Translations under genes and position numbers: made by a program
Assembly: GCA_012295275.1 (NCBI GenBank)
Contig: CM022671.1
Coordinates: forward strand, 30,366,250-30,403,749
Length of the DNA stretch: 37,500 nucleotides
Origin: Chrysomallon squamiferum
Lineage: Eukaryota > Mollusca > Gastropoda > Neomphalida > Peltospiridae
Direction: 5' to 3'
Part shown: positions 1-10,882 of the stretch, in pieces
Numbering within the stretch: position 1 is the first letter of the stretch
How the letters are laid out: every line of letters begins with the position of its first letter
The notes under the pieces: model-generated
What the model was told of the DNA's origin: nothing
Database searches by the model: none
The model's input: only the letters and a program-made list of their open reading frames with translations

Positions 1-579
1 TAATTAAAAGGACATGGTTAATTACTATTACTATTACTGTAATTATTTGCTAGTTAAATGGCTGAGATGATTTCAAACAAATTACAGATTTTTATTCAAC
101 TATTTTCTGAAAATCATCATTCTATTATTTTATTCTTATTTGTTTGTTTATTTATTTACTGATTGATTGATTGATTGATTTTTTATATTTATTTATTTAT
201 TTATTAAATTATAATTCAATTAAAAAATGAAACTATCGTCCATAAGTAAACATTAAAATGACAAATTATAGAATCAATAAATGAATAAATATTAAAATAA
301 ATAAGTAAGTAAATAAATAAATAAATTAATAAGTAAGCAAGTAAGTAAGTTAGTAAATAAATAAACGAATAAATATTAGGAACACTTACCTCTGATGCAG
401 TTTTTATACTGGTCTTTGATCTTCATTAGTTAAGAAATTTATTACATCACGATATAGGTTGTGTTTTCGTTGCATTACAATAAATGCATGCACGTGTGTG
501 TGTGTGTGTGTATATATATATATGTATATATATGTATTTATTTATTTGTGGAAACTGTGAACTTCGAAAACTTAATTAA
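1..579. other. AT-rich flank with TTTA/TAAA and (TG)n(TA)n repeats
   Basis: Imperfect TTTA and TAAA tetranucleotides fill about 130-370, and a (TG)n(TA)n tract lies at 494-535. On the minus strand a strong donor (CAGAG then GTAAGT) sits near 386-391. It could end a further histidase exon, but no clear histidase reading precedes it. Confidence 0.5.
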
Positions 580-806
580 TTATGTATAGATGTTGATGCA
601 GATTGATAAATATAAATTTATGATATGTGAATGAGAAAGAGGCATAAAATTGAATAAGTTCTCTAACAGTTTTGTTATTGTATTTTTATTTTCTTCTTCT
701 TCTTCTTCAAATTTTTTATTATTATTAGATGAAGGATACATTTTTTCTTCAAAATATACAATTTCTGCTGGTCCAGTGACTGGACTTGACATATCACTGT
801 CCAACA
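580..806 (-). CDS. HAL: HAL exon 2, 3' end uncertain
   Basis: The acceptor (TTTTTCAG) at 808-807 is followed by VLDSDMSSPVTGPAEIVYFEEK in the frame set by exon 1. The homologous part ends near 740, where a weak donor (AT then GTATCC) could close the exon. Otherwise the frame runs on through a GAA repeat coding six glutamates to a stop at 580, which would give a 152-residue protein with AATAAA motifs just beyond. Histidase is well conserved after this point and the readthrough does not resemble it, so I favour the shorter exon with more exons off-window. Confidence 0.6.
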
Positions 807-2261
807 CTGAAAAATAGAAAAAAGTAAAAATACAAACTTGCAAAATTAAATTACAGAAATAGAATTAATTAAATACCTTTACACAAAATAAATATGTTTT
901 TAATATGGAAACTGTGACACCTTTTTTCTTCTTCTTTTCTGAGCATTATTATATAATGAATCTGTCGTTGGGTTGTTGAAAATGAATAGGGATAGCTGAC
1001 GCAAATAGCGCAGTTATAATGAATTTCCTCATGCTTCAGTATTAAGAAATAAATACAAAAGAAATCATTTTTATCGTTTAGTAATTGAAAATTTACGTAC
1101 GTATAGTTGTGTCATTTGCATTTTAAACACAATTTACTAAATTACTAATTCACGATTGTTTTATTTTAAAAATAGAGAATGAATTTATCTGTGATGAGAA
1201 AAGTATCGACGTGAGAAAATGTCAGTGAAGGTATGTCATCTGTTATGTCACAGCCAAGTATGAAATAACAAATGATATTTTTAGCCCTTGCTTTAGTACT
1301 ATTACTGGTAAAATAAAAAAAAAAAAAAAAAAATAAAAAAAAAAAATAAATAAATAAATAAATACAAACTTTTTTAAAATTAAAAAATAATAAATAAATA
1401 AATAAATACATTTTTAAAATTAAAAATAATAATAAATAAATAAATAAATAAATAAATAAATTTTCAAAAATAACACAAATAATAATAATATAAATAAATA
1501 AAAATTAAATTACGTCATTAATTTAGTATTCGTAATAAATCAATAAAACCATTTATATCATGTTTCATCTTTCGGAAATTAATATACAAATGAACATAAG
1601 GTAACAACTGATATTTAACCTCTTTCAATCGGCATTAAATCAATGACGTCATTAATATTCTAACCTATGTTTATTAATTTTTCAACGCTCCATATAAAAC
1701 TAAATGTTTCTGACTATAACGTAACAAATAATATTCACAGACATCTGTTTAAATTTCTGTTTTTCTGTAAAACAATGTGGCTATTATTTTTAGTTATTAT
1801 TTTATCTCGTTGACCGAATGCACATAATTTAAAATACAGTTGAATAAGACCTAACAGCTGATTCTTGACTGCGTTCTTTACACATATCAGAAAGATGCGA
1901 CGCCATTTCGGGACCGTGTTATATCTTGTTGACCGATCTGCATGGAATTTCGTATCTGTTAAAAGTGCAGAGTAAGGTCACAGTGATAAATGTTCTATTA
2001 CGATTCAGTAATTGGCGATAAGTAATCCTCAGCTGTTGTCTTGTTTCAGGTACGTTTCCGTATCACGTTCAGCAGAATTTGTAATTCTAGGTTCTTTTGT
2101 TTGAAAATACTGAAGTCAAAATAATAATAATAATAATAATAATTAATTAATTAATTAATCAATAAAGAAAGAAATAACATCAATGGCATGACACTACAGC
2201 TTTAACATTTAGGAATACGTTAATCGGTTAAAAAGCTGTCGTTTCTTTTAGTTAATTGTAA

Positions 2262-2338
<77 letters not shown>

Positions 2339-2479
2339 AATTTAAAATTTTAGAATTTTAGAATTTTAGCACATATAACTACATTTGGAAGTTGGAGAAA
2401 GGAAGATATATCGTCATCGTTTGTTAATAAATGTCTAACTAATTTGCCAGACAATTTAACAAGACCCAGTTGAATGTAA

Positions 2480-2535
<56 letters not shown>

Positions 2536-2841
2536 TAACACCAACAATAACATCTCATTAATTTGAGTGAATATATTTCTAACTTGTTTATTAGGCACTA
2601 ATATTTAGTTTTGCCAATCCGAGTTATTTCGTTATGAATACGTATAAAATATCTATATATATATAGATAGATAGATATTTTTTTTCTTCAATATTAAGGT
2701 TATTATATTAGTACTGTCCAACAGCAACATACTCATTTTCAATAACGTCCATAAAATTCCAAAGTCAAATAGCATTACAAAACAAAAACAACAACAAAAA
2801 AGACATTCCTGATTTGTTTGGCTAACTGCGTTTTTGTTTGT

Positions 2842-2880
<39 letters not shown>

Positions 2881-2953
2881 TTCATTCATATTCGTTCAAT
2901 ATCTGAAATCTTCATTATTATTATTTTAATTATTATCCTCATTATCGTCATCA

Positions 2954-3012
<59 letters not shown>

Positions 3013-3469
3013 TAGGTATGTATGTATGTATGTATTTATATGTATCTATCTATCTGTTAATGTATATGTATGTAAGTATGTGTATATGTNATATACATGT
3101 GTGTGCCCTATTTATTTATTTATTTACTTATTTATTTTTGTTAATTTGTTAATTTTTAGATATTGTTCCCGCCATTTTTATTTTTTTTTATTTTTTTTTG
3201 TTTTTTTTTTTTTTTTTGTTAAATATTTTATATTTACCAACAGTGGCGAAGTCATTGTCATCGAGCACATCTTTGATGTTGTCGTCGACGTCTAGAATGG
3301 CGCCACCTTTGGCCTTTCTGACTTCGTAAACTTTTTCTTCAGCAAATCCAACACCGCTTTTCGATTTGTAGTACCGCCGCAGCGCCTCTTCCCCGAGCCA
3401 CTGTATAGTCTCGCTTCCTTTGCACGGGACCGCGAACCAGTCGCCTCGTATTCTAATCGAGAGCTTCAT
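580..3469 (-). CDS. HAL: Histidine ammonia-lyase (histidase), N-terminal part, two exons, gene continues off left edge
   Basis: Histidase deaminates L-histidine to trans-urocanate, the first step of histidine degradation, in the cytosol. Only the N-terminal domain shared by histidase and Par-3 (Par3/HAL N-terminal fold) is in the window. The first exon reads MKLSIRIRGDWFAVPCKG, then WLGEEALRRYYKSK and ILDVDDNIKDVLDDNDFATV. This fits vertebrate histidase (RGEWLAVPC, WLGREAVRRY, as I recall them) better than Par-3. Exon 1 ends one base into a codon and exon 2 completes it as valine, giving a histidase-like stretch (VLDSDMSSPVTGPAEIVYF). The active-site Ala-Ser-Gly that forms the MIO cofactor is not in this window. 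Par-3 is the main alternative and is less likely. Confidence 0.8.
807..3237 (-). other. HAL intron 1, AT-rich with several microsatellites
   Basis: This intron holds (AAAT)n at 1340-1470, (TTA)n at 2262-2336, the reverse-complement (AAT)n at 2481-2533, (TTTA)n at 2834-2884, (ATT)n at 2955-3013 and (TATG)n at 3014-3036. One undetermined base (n) is at 3090. I see no gene inside; the poly-leucine frames are translations of the triplet repeats. Confidence 0.7.
3238..3469 (-). CDS. HAL: HAL exon 1 (start codon)
   Basis: ATG at 3467-3469 opens a 77-codon exon that ends with a donor (TTG then GTAAAT) at 3237-3236, leaving one base over (phase 1). It is GC-richer than its surroundings. It carries the RGDWFAVPC and WLGEEALRRY signatures of the histidase N-terminal domain. 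No in-frame methionine lies further upstream in a similar context. Confidence 0.85.
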
Positions 3470-4482
3470 TTTTCGTCAACTGAATGTCTTGGAACTGTTA
3501 TTACGAATGCATTAATGTCGGCGGTACACCAGGACATCAGGTGTACAAAAAAAAAAAAAAAAAAAGAAAGATAAGATGTCGGAAGATTCCCATCTGTTTT
3601 GCCTTTAAATAGGCCAAAACAACAAACGTCTCGAACGAATGATGATACGCCATTGTTGATAAAGGTCTGTCAATATGTTAAGTCGTTATACCTGAAAAAA
3701 GTCGCGTAACAGATTAAAACGTTACTCAACAAATGATGTGTTGTTTTAAGAAATGTTTTTAATTTGTATCTTTATTACAGTAAACAAGAGCAGCAGTGTT
3801 TATTTGAAGGTCGAATATTCTAAAAGAGTATTTGTTACCAGCTGTTGTATAACATGAGTTAGCTCTAATACTGATGGGTTCTTGGATGAAGTCTCGATCT
3901 TGGCTTTATATTCACAAACAGCTGGGTGGGAGGGGACTCTAACATTTTCTCTTTAATCAAAGTCCAGTGCGCAGGCTTCAAAAATAGTTCAGATTTGAAA
4001 TGTTTCAATAGATGGAAACGAGTTTTAAATAATGTTTGACTGACTGACTGATTGACTGATTTCTTCACCTTGTTTTACTTTCTATGGTATTTATTTATTT
4101 ATTTATTTATTTATTTTGTATTTTATTCAGGTTTTTTAAATTCTTATATATTTATTTATTTGTCACTGTATCATAATTCAGTTGTCACATGATTACGAAT
4201 TATTTATTTCATATTAGACATGACTGCGTAAACGATTTGAGAAAATTGAATTACTGCACCTATACTTCTTACATATTATATTAATGGTTCATAGATAACA
4301 GTCTTACAGTGATACAATTTCTGAAGTAAATTCAGAACATTTTATTACTACTGATTTTCGGCAATGTATTTTCATACGCACTTTCCCGTGTCAGAAAACC
4401 ATAGGCTTTGATTAATCAGTCGTGCAGCTTGGCTGAAATATAAAATAATTCATAGACTCCGTCTGATGCAACAGTCAGAATG

Positions 4483-5600
4483 TTTATAATACAGACAGCG
4501 CCATTGCAGTCACCTATAAATTAGAATAGATCCTTGTACTGGCGTTACATTTATTCTCAATGGAAACCGAATCCAGAAAGTGGATTCCACATTTGTTGCA
4601 TCAATGACAAATTAAACAGTAAGAAACAGTAGAACTTTTTTATTTTGTTTTATTGATTGCATTTGTTATGTGACATCTTAATAATAATAATAATAATTTT
4701 TTTTTTTTAAATCGAAAGTCAATAAGGCGTGTCAAAATTACGGAAACTTCTTCAAGAACGTTAAAAGTGTATTTAAATGTATGTGGCACTATTTCTTTAT
4801 AATCTCGGGCGTTTATAAGTACTCGTCCAAACTGTCATTATACTATAATCAGGTGTTGAAACATGCATGTAAGAACGTATTTTCCATTGTGATGTTTTGA
4901 TTACACCTGCAGTTATGTAAACTGTATTCAAATAAGTGTACCGGTATTTTGTAGTTTAATGTTTAACGGTTAGCCGCTGTTTTCTTTCTTTTTGTTTTTT
5001 TTTTTTTTTTTTTTTTTTTTACGGAACCGAATCAAACAGTAGTTAGTTTGTGCGTATCTCTGTAAATGCATTTTATGTGTGTATATTCGAATGTGTCTGG
5101 ATGTGCGTGCGTGAATGTATGTATTTGTATGTTTGTCCTTGTATATGTGTTACGATATATAATTATATTTCATGAATTCTTTTTCAGTTAACGATGGGTG
5201 ATCGTAATTAGGTAAAAGTAATCATTTGGACACGTGTGACCAGCAAAATAAATAAATAAATAAATAAAAGAATTATTACGATATAATTCATTGTTGTTGT
5301 TGTTGTTTAGTGAAATGTTTACTAACTGATAACTTGATTACGATAACAGAAGTAAAACACTAAGTTATCGTATGACGCAAAACATGAGTTATCATACGAC
5401 CCCAAAACGTGAATTAACATACGACCCCAAAACGTGATAATATTTGTCTCTATTTTATTGTTCCTTACAGTTTGATTTGTCATTGATGCAACATTATTTT
5501 ACGCAGCCAACATGCTCAAACGTCGAATCCAATTTCCTGGATTCGGTTTCCACTCAGAATTAATATAACGCTAGTACATGGTGTCGTCTGTATTATAAAA
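4483..5600. repeat. Long imperfect inverted repeat (possible fold-back or MITE-like element)
   Basis: Left arm 4483-4630 is similar to the reverse complement of 5457-5600. Shared blocks include TTTATAATACAGAC, GTGGAAACCGAATCCA-like, TTGGATTC-like and TTGCATCAATGACAAAT. Arms are about 145-150 bp, the right one having an internal insertion of roughly 20 bp, around a core of about 825 bp. I see no transposase frame in the core, so any element would be non-autonomous. Confidence 0.6.
5364..5437. repeat. Three tandem copies of a 25-bp unit
   Basis: Units start at 5364, 5388 and 5413. Each contains a variant of CATACGACCCCAAAACGTGA. Copies 2 and 3 are nearly identical and the first is diverged. 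The array lies inside the core of the 4483-5600 inverted repeat. Confidence 0.7.
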
Positions 5601-6484
5601 CAAAACGTTAACAAAAAAATTAAAATGCTCATCGTCATCAGAAAGAATTTTCATTGTTATACGTATCTTGATTTTAGAATACGTAAGTGAAGCATATTGT
5701 GTTGGCCAGTTATTTTTATCTATTACAATTTAAAAGATATTCGATTTTAGTTCTATTTTTACTGTTCGAAGCGTATTTTGAAACTGTCGTAACCCAAGTG
5801 GGATAACTTGTTTCCAGGTGTTCTTTTCTCTTTGATTATCTTCAGTCCAGGTGTTAGATGCCATAGCCAGTTTTGAAGGTGTTTTTTTATTCTTATTACT
5901 GAAACGGAAAACAATGCTAATAAACACAAATGTGTTATCGACATATCACTGAAGTCCGTACGACATAACAATACCTGACGACAGATAATATCTGCCTGGT
6001 GGTTAATATCTATTAACGCTTCGCTATTATAATTAACGATCAAGAACAGACATTACAATAGGTTCTCGTAATTAGGCAGAACAGTTGGTAAATCCGTCAC
6101 ACTCTGATTTATGAAAGATATTAGGAAATAGAAAGGATTTTCCGATATTGACTCTCAGAAATTTAAAGTATTCCATATGTACACATTTCTCAGGTATACA
6201 CCGAACATGTTCGTTAACTGAAATATTCTTTGCTTAGAATAATACTTCATCTCTTTTGATAAGAAACATTAACTGTTTTCGAAATTTCTGAGTTTGTTTT
6301 AACGGCTGAAACAATATTACCATATATCTTTCATTGACGATTTTGCTCAAATGAAACGTTATACTGTATGGCTATAAAAACAAAAAAACATATATTGAAA
6401 ATTATATACATATATCGATACGTCAAAAGAATTCTGTTGTGAACAAGAATTTATTTTTATAAAGTACTGAAGAAAATCAGTAAA

Positions 6485-7475
6485 ATGAACAGCAGTGTTT
6501 CTGCAGACATCACAGCTGGTACTGACAACATGATATTCGGGACAATAAATATTCTGCTGGGTCTGGCCACAGTTCTTGGAAATGGCGTGATGATCATTGC
6601 TTTCTTAAAAACGAAAACATTACAGTCGTGTGCTGGTTTTCTCGTTCTAAACATGGCCTTCGCAGACCTGTTCGTTGGTTTAGTCATTTTGACATCGGTG
6701 ACTCCATCCAGTTTTTAAACTTCTTCCCCTTTTCCGGGTACGTGAGATACGGAATTACGTTCATTTCCGTCACTGTTTCTTACATGGTTATTTATTCTCT
6801 CAGCCTAGTTTCTGTAGACAGATGGATAGCAGTGACAAAGCCGGACTTGTACACGTTGATTGTAACACGCAAAACAGTTACCATTTACATAGCCGGGTTT
6901 TGGTGTCTTGCTACTGTCAATGCTGGATTAGGTTTTATTTCCCCCGCTGCTACACTTTCTCAGACAAGAGCTTTTCTCTGGAGTTATGTCGCTTGAACTG
7001 TTGGCGTTATTCGATTTACATTTATTCCAGTGTCCATTTGTTCCATCTGATCGTTGTGCTGTTCTGTTGCGTGTGTATCGTGAGTGAAATAAGGAAAAAA
7101 CGAAGAGTTATTGTCACGGCTTTTGGACAGAGCAAGCTGCTGCCATATTTGAAACAACAAGTCAACTTTTCCAAAATTTTAGTCATCATTTTAATAATTT
7201 TTGTCCTAAGTACATATCCATATATGTTGTACATCCTCCTGTGTGAAAAGGATGGTGTTAGCCGCTACGTTACTTTCGCTGGAACAGCTCTGACGCATTC
7301 TAACAGTCTGATACACGTTGTGGTGTACATGCTCCTAGCAACACCAGTTCGTAGAGCAATGTTCGCTTTATTTCGAAGAGAAAAGACTAGAAGCAGTAAG
7401 AACAAATTTGATCTATTTATTGTATCGCCATCATTGTATCGACGGAGGAGTATGGAATCTACGTTTAACAGTTAG
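6485..7475 (+). pseudogene. Class A GPCR, reading frame interrupted (pseudogene or sequencing error)
   Basis: An intronless seven-helix receptor of about 330 residues starting at ATG 6485. TM1 has GNGVMIIAF (N1.50), TM2 has LNMAFADLF (D2.50), TM3 ends SVDRW (DRY position), TM4 has the FW tryptophan, and ICL3 has EIRKKRR. TM6 has STYPYML in place of CWxP, and TM7 has NSLIHVVVY in place of NPxxY. Three frames are needed. The first stops at 6716 after TM2, the second carries TM3-TM4, and the third carries late TM5 to the stop at 7475. The second frame meets a TGA at 6994; if read through, it gives FTFIPVSIC, a good TM5 with P5.50, and the last shift would then fall near 7040. Both shifts look like a missing base. 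Position 3.25 and the second extracellular loop lack cysteine. The ligand is unknown. Confidence 0.8.
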
Positions 7476-7555
7476 TGCATTCAGACTCCCGGATTATTAT
7501 TATTATATACTGAATGACAGTTGTAAAGTTAATTTACTGTCCTTGTTGTTGTTGC

Positions 7556-7616
<61 letters not shown>

Positions 7617-8114
7617 TATTGTATTTATTTATTTATTTATTTATTTATTTTATTTTATTTTATTCTATTATTTACTTTTGATTGCTTTCTGTTTCCAAAG
7701 TTTATGATCTTTCATAGGTTATTATTATTATTGTTGTTGTTTGTGTATGAACATTTTGAAAATAATAATAATTATTATTATAATTAAAATTTGTTCTGGG
7801 GTATTCAGTATGCCTTTAACGAGGTTTTTATTGTTGTTGTTGCTGCTGTTATATTCTAGATATTAAAACTGTAGATGTTATAGAATATTTTGATAATTTT
7901 GTATGTTTTTAGGATTACCATGTTATTTTTAGGAGAAAAGACCCCAACAACTGTCTAATTTCGAAAACTACGAAACACTCTGAATCGTGTATTAACTGCG
8001 ACTGTTTCTTATTTAAGTATTAATTAATAATTGGTTGATATAGTTAATCCTGTTTAAATAAGTCGAAGTAATATTGTTACAAATTTATTGGTTATTATCA
8101 AAATTGCTAAGACA
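7476..8114. other. Intergenic, (TTA)n/(TTTA)n microsatellites
   Basis: (TTA)n occupies about 7559-7617 and TTTA/TTTTA repeats follow to 7670. The rest is AT-rich without a recognisable gene. It separates the GPCR from the TOM6-like gene on the same strand. Confidence 0.7.
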
Positions 8115-8257
8115 ATGAAAAATGCTGGACGAGAAAAGGTTGTAAAAACAACTTCCGGAGGAAAACACGTTAAAAAACGAAAAACAAAAAGCATGGCTAG
8201 CGTATTTACTGTTGCTGTCAATTTTGGCAAAAGTTTGTGGGCAGATCCCTTCAGATG
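8115..8257 (+). CDS. TOM6-like exon 1
   Basis: ATG at 8115-8117 in a favourable context (GACAATGA). 47 codons plus two bases, ending in a donor GTTAGT. It encodes the basic N-terminus and the ADPFR motif before the membrane segment. Confidence 0.7.
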
Positions 8258-9032
8258 GTTAGTATAATTTGTTATATGATTTTTAAAATATATTTATTTA
8301 CATTGTGGCTGGTTGTGTGTTACATATAGTCAGTGGATTGTAGTGAAAAATGAAATTTGATTTACTCAGTTACTGAAGTTACTCGAGTCGTCAACTCGAA
8401 GTAACTTAGTAAGTATACTAAAATAGTGGTTACTATCCGTGACTGATTACGTGATAGATTCTTTGAAAGGGATTCAGCTGGACAGTCACCCATTAATGCA
8501 GTCTATATGAGAGTAGGTGAATTGCTACATACCTTCTCTATGTTGGATTCGATCACTGTTTGTTACGCTATAACTTTTCAAGCACATTACATCATACAAT
8601 GATACATGGATGATGGATATAAATTTTGCCACCGGTAGACCGTAGACTCAAGATTGAGTGGTTACTACAAGACAAGTCAATAGAAAGTTCTGCCCAGTAA
8701 ACGATTAAAATGAAGATATTTCCACAACAAAATTTTTATATTAATTTTTAAATATCATTTTCTACATCTGATGATCTATATAATAATGAATTACTAATGG
8801 ATAACGTTCGTTGATAGAAGTCATGAAATAAACATTAAAAGAAACAATTCTTCAGTTGTTATTCAGTTTATTAAAACGTAATTCTTTAACCTTCACGTGA
8901 GTGATTAATTATTATTTTTATTTTTTTATTTCCAGGCAGCTTGTGAAAAGTGTTACATTATTTGCTGGTGCTATTTATGTTGCAAGGGAAATCGCTGCAT
9001 TTGATGCTTCAATAGATACACCAAATCCTTAG
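8115..9032 (+). CDS. TOM6-like mitochondrial import subunit, two exons, 79 aa
   Basis: Exon 1 is 8115-8257 and exon 2 is 8936-9032. They join through a donor (AGATG then GTTAGT) and an acceptor (TTTCCAG) in matching phase: 240 nt including the stop. The product starts with a lysine-rich stretch (MKNAGREKVVKTT, HVKKRKTK), then ADPFRWQLVKSVTLFAGAIY, VAREIAAFD and a proline-containing end. The core matches the pattern of TOMM6, as I recall it (DFRRN, LFAAGVWLARN, short acidic-proline tail), in length and order. TOM6 is a single-pass outer-membrane subunit that stabilises the TOM translocase. The basic N-terminus is longer than I recall for the human protein; an internal Met at codon 27 could be an alternative start. 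Family assignment is from memory of short, divergent sequences. Confidence 0.6.
8258..8935 (+). other. TOM6-like intron
   Basis: AT-rich single-copy sequence of 678 bp; nothing else recognised. Confidence 0.6.
8936..9032 (+). CDS. TOM6-like exon 2 (stop codon)
   Basis: The acceptor at 8934-8935 follows a T-rich tract. The exon encodes the hydrophobic segment SVTLFAGAIYVA, the C-terminal tail and TAG at 9030-9032. An AATAAA signal lies at 9300-9305. Confidence 0.7.
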
Positions 9033-10823
9033 GATAATTTATAAATCAGAGGTGATTGTAACAAGATTTAGAATATTATTTAAACTGGTAATATATATTT
9101 CTTAGAAAAGAAAAACAACTTCTGCTAATACATGTATTGATATCATAATCAGTGTTGCATGTTTTGAGAAACTATCAGTTTACCTATGAGAAATCCTGCT
9201 GGTACATCTCAATATTTCTTTCAGTTCTGTCAGAATATATAACAGTTTGTAAACAGTTGTATTTTAAAAAAAAATTATTTGTGCAAATGTCATATATTAA
9301 ATAAAAAATTTATAAAATATATATCCATATAAATTATGAAATGAGCACTAATTTTTTTTTTAATTTTTTTTTTTTAAGACAGAGCATGTGTTGATTCCAG
9401 AGATGCCACAGTGCAGATTGTGGACAATTTTACAGGAAGAAACAGTATTTGTAGTGACAGTTATGGAATAAATTATGACATTTTTTACAACACGTCTTTT
9501 TTTTTTTTTTTTAATACTGAATTATTGGAGGCCAGAATATTGATTAATTTAAATATTAATATAAATCAGCTAAATGCTGTTGGGGGAAGAGTGTTATTTC
9601 AATTTTATTTTTTAGCTGTAATGTTTTACAAAACATTCAAAAACATCAGCAATCTTACCTCACTGTCCTGAAAAAAAAAACATTTTTAAATCCTCAGTAG
9701 GCTTTTTTTTCTTCTTTTTAACAAAACATAAATCAACTGCATACGTCTTTCACATCTGCAGATGTTAGGAAGTGAAATAAAAACATAAGAAAAATAATTC
9801 AGTTTTTTTATTATTATAACAAAAATTGAAATTATAAAAACATATTTTGCATTGTTTATTAACTTTACAGTTTTGATTTTAAAAATGATAATTAAATAAG
9901 CAAGAAATAACATAAAATATAAATACATAAATATTTTCATTATACATTACAAAGTGGTACTTGTTTTGCTACTTGCCATTCCTTATGTTATATAACAAGA
10001 TTATCAAAAAGAACAGTAATAAAATTTGTAGTATTACAAATTATTAATGCATTGGAGGACAAAATTACATGACACATTATCGAAAATATCACAGTATGTT
10101 AAAAACATATCCCTCAAAATATTGCACTATAATAAAACAAAATAACAATTCATTTTGCCTGCATGTAAGCACAAATTTGACTGGTTGCACTAAGAAGCAC
10201 AGATCATTAAGATCTGGAATAAAAATTATTTAATTTAGTTTCTGTTACTTTTAGAACTTGTATTTTAGATTATAAATTTATTTTCATTTTAAATGCTAAT
10301 ATTTTTATCTTCGACTTGTTTACTAATCCTGCATTCTTGGTAAAAAAATTTTTACTAAAACATTATTTCATGTGATAAAATAATTTGTCGGATACCTGAC
10401 AAAAATACAACCTTCAAACACTAACTATTGACTTTCAAAATACGCTGTCACTCAATTATGAATCATCATAAAACAATAAGATATTGTATATTTTCAATTT
10501 TCTGAACAACAACAAATAAAACACTGCATAAACTTGTGCAGACAGATTACTACAAAAATATATGCATTTTTTTATTATTATTATTGTTGTTGTTGTTTTT
10601 AAAAAGAATTTCTTAAATTAACCAAGATTTATTTTGACTAATATATAATTCAGATTATTTTAATTTAGAATGTTGTTTTGAGGAGGGGCCTTTGTACACA
10701 AAACAAACAAGACAAATAATTATTACAGTGGAAGTATGACATTTTTGTAGGCAAACACTGGTAAATGTAAATAGCCCCCATATAAATAAATATGTAACTT
10801 ATTTGCATATTTAAATATATGTA

Positions 10824-10843
10824 TGTATGTGTATATGTGTGTG

Positions 10844-10881
<38 letters not shown>

Positions 10882-10882
10882 T
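10824..10882. repeat. GT-TA-AC imperfect palindrome
   Basis: A run of TATG/TGTG, then (TA)8 or so, then (CA)n. The two sides are reverse complements, so a hairpin or Z-DNA-prone cruciform is possible. Confidence 0.7.

Larger units (their letters stand above)
3470..6484. other. Intergenic region between divergent HAL and GPCR
   Basis: It contains the promoter side of HAL, poly-A/T runs (3548-3565, 4997-5020), (TTTA)n at 4088-4115 and the inverted-repeat structure at 4483-5600. No protein-coding frame with recognisable homology was found on either strand. Confidence 0.6.

Noticed and set aside
2350-2598. Poly-leucine open frame on the minus strand
   Set aside because: Translation of an (AAT)n microsatellite inside the HAL intron; no other content.
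3238-3469. Par-3 (PARD3) N-terminal domain
   Set aside because: Par-3 and histidase share this fold, but RGDWFAVPC, WLGEEALRRY and the exon 2 continuation fit histidase better. Kept only as an alternative.
3865-4068. 67-codon minus-strand frame upstream of HAL
   Set aside because: No homology recognised and the composition is as expected of random intergenic sequence.
5730-6043. Two overlapping minus-strand frames before the GPCR
   Set aside because: Short, no motifs, no support for coding.
9411-9671. 86-codon plus-strand frame downstream of the TOM6-like gene
   Set aside because: AT-rich, no recognisable motif, no splice or start context supporting a gene.
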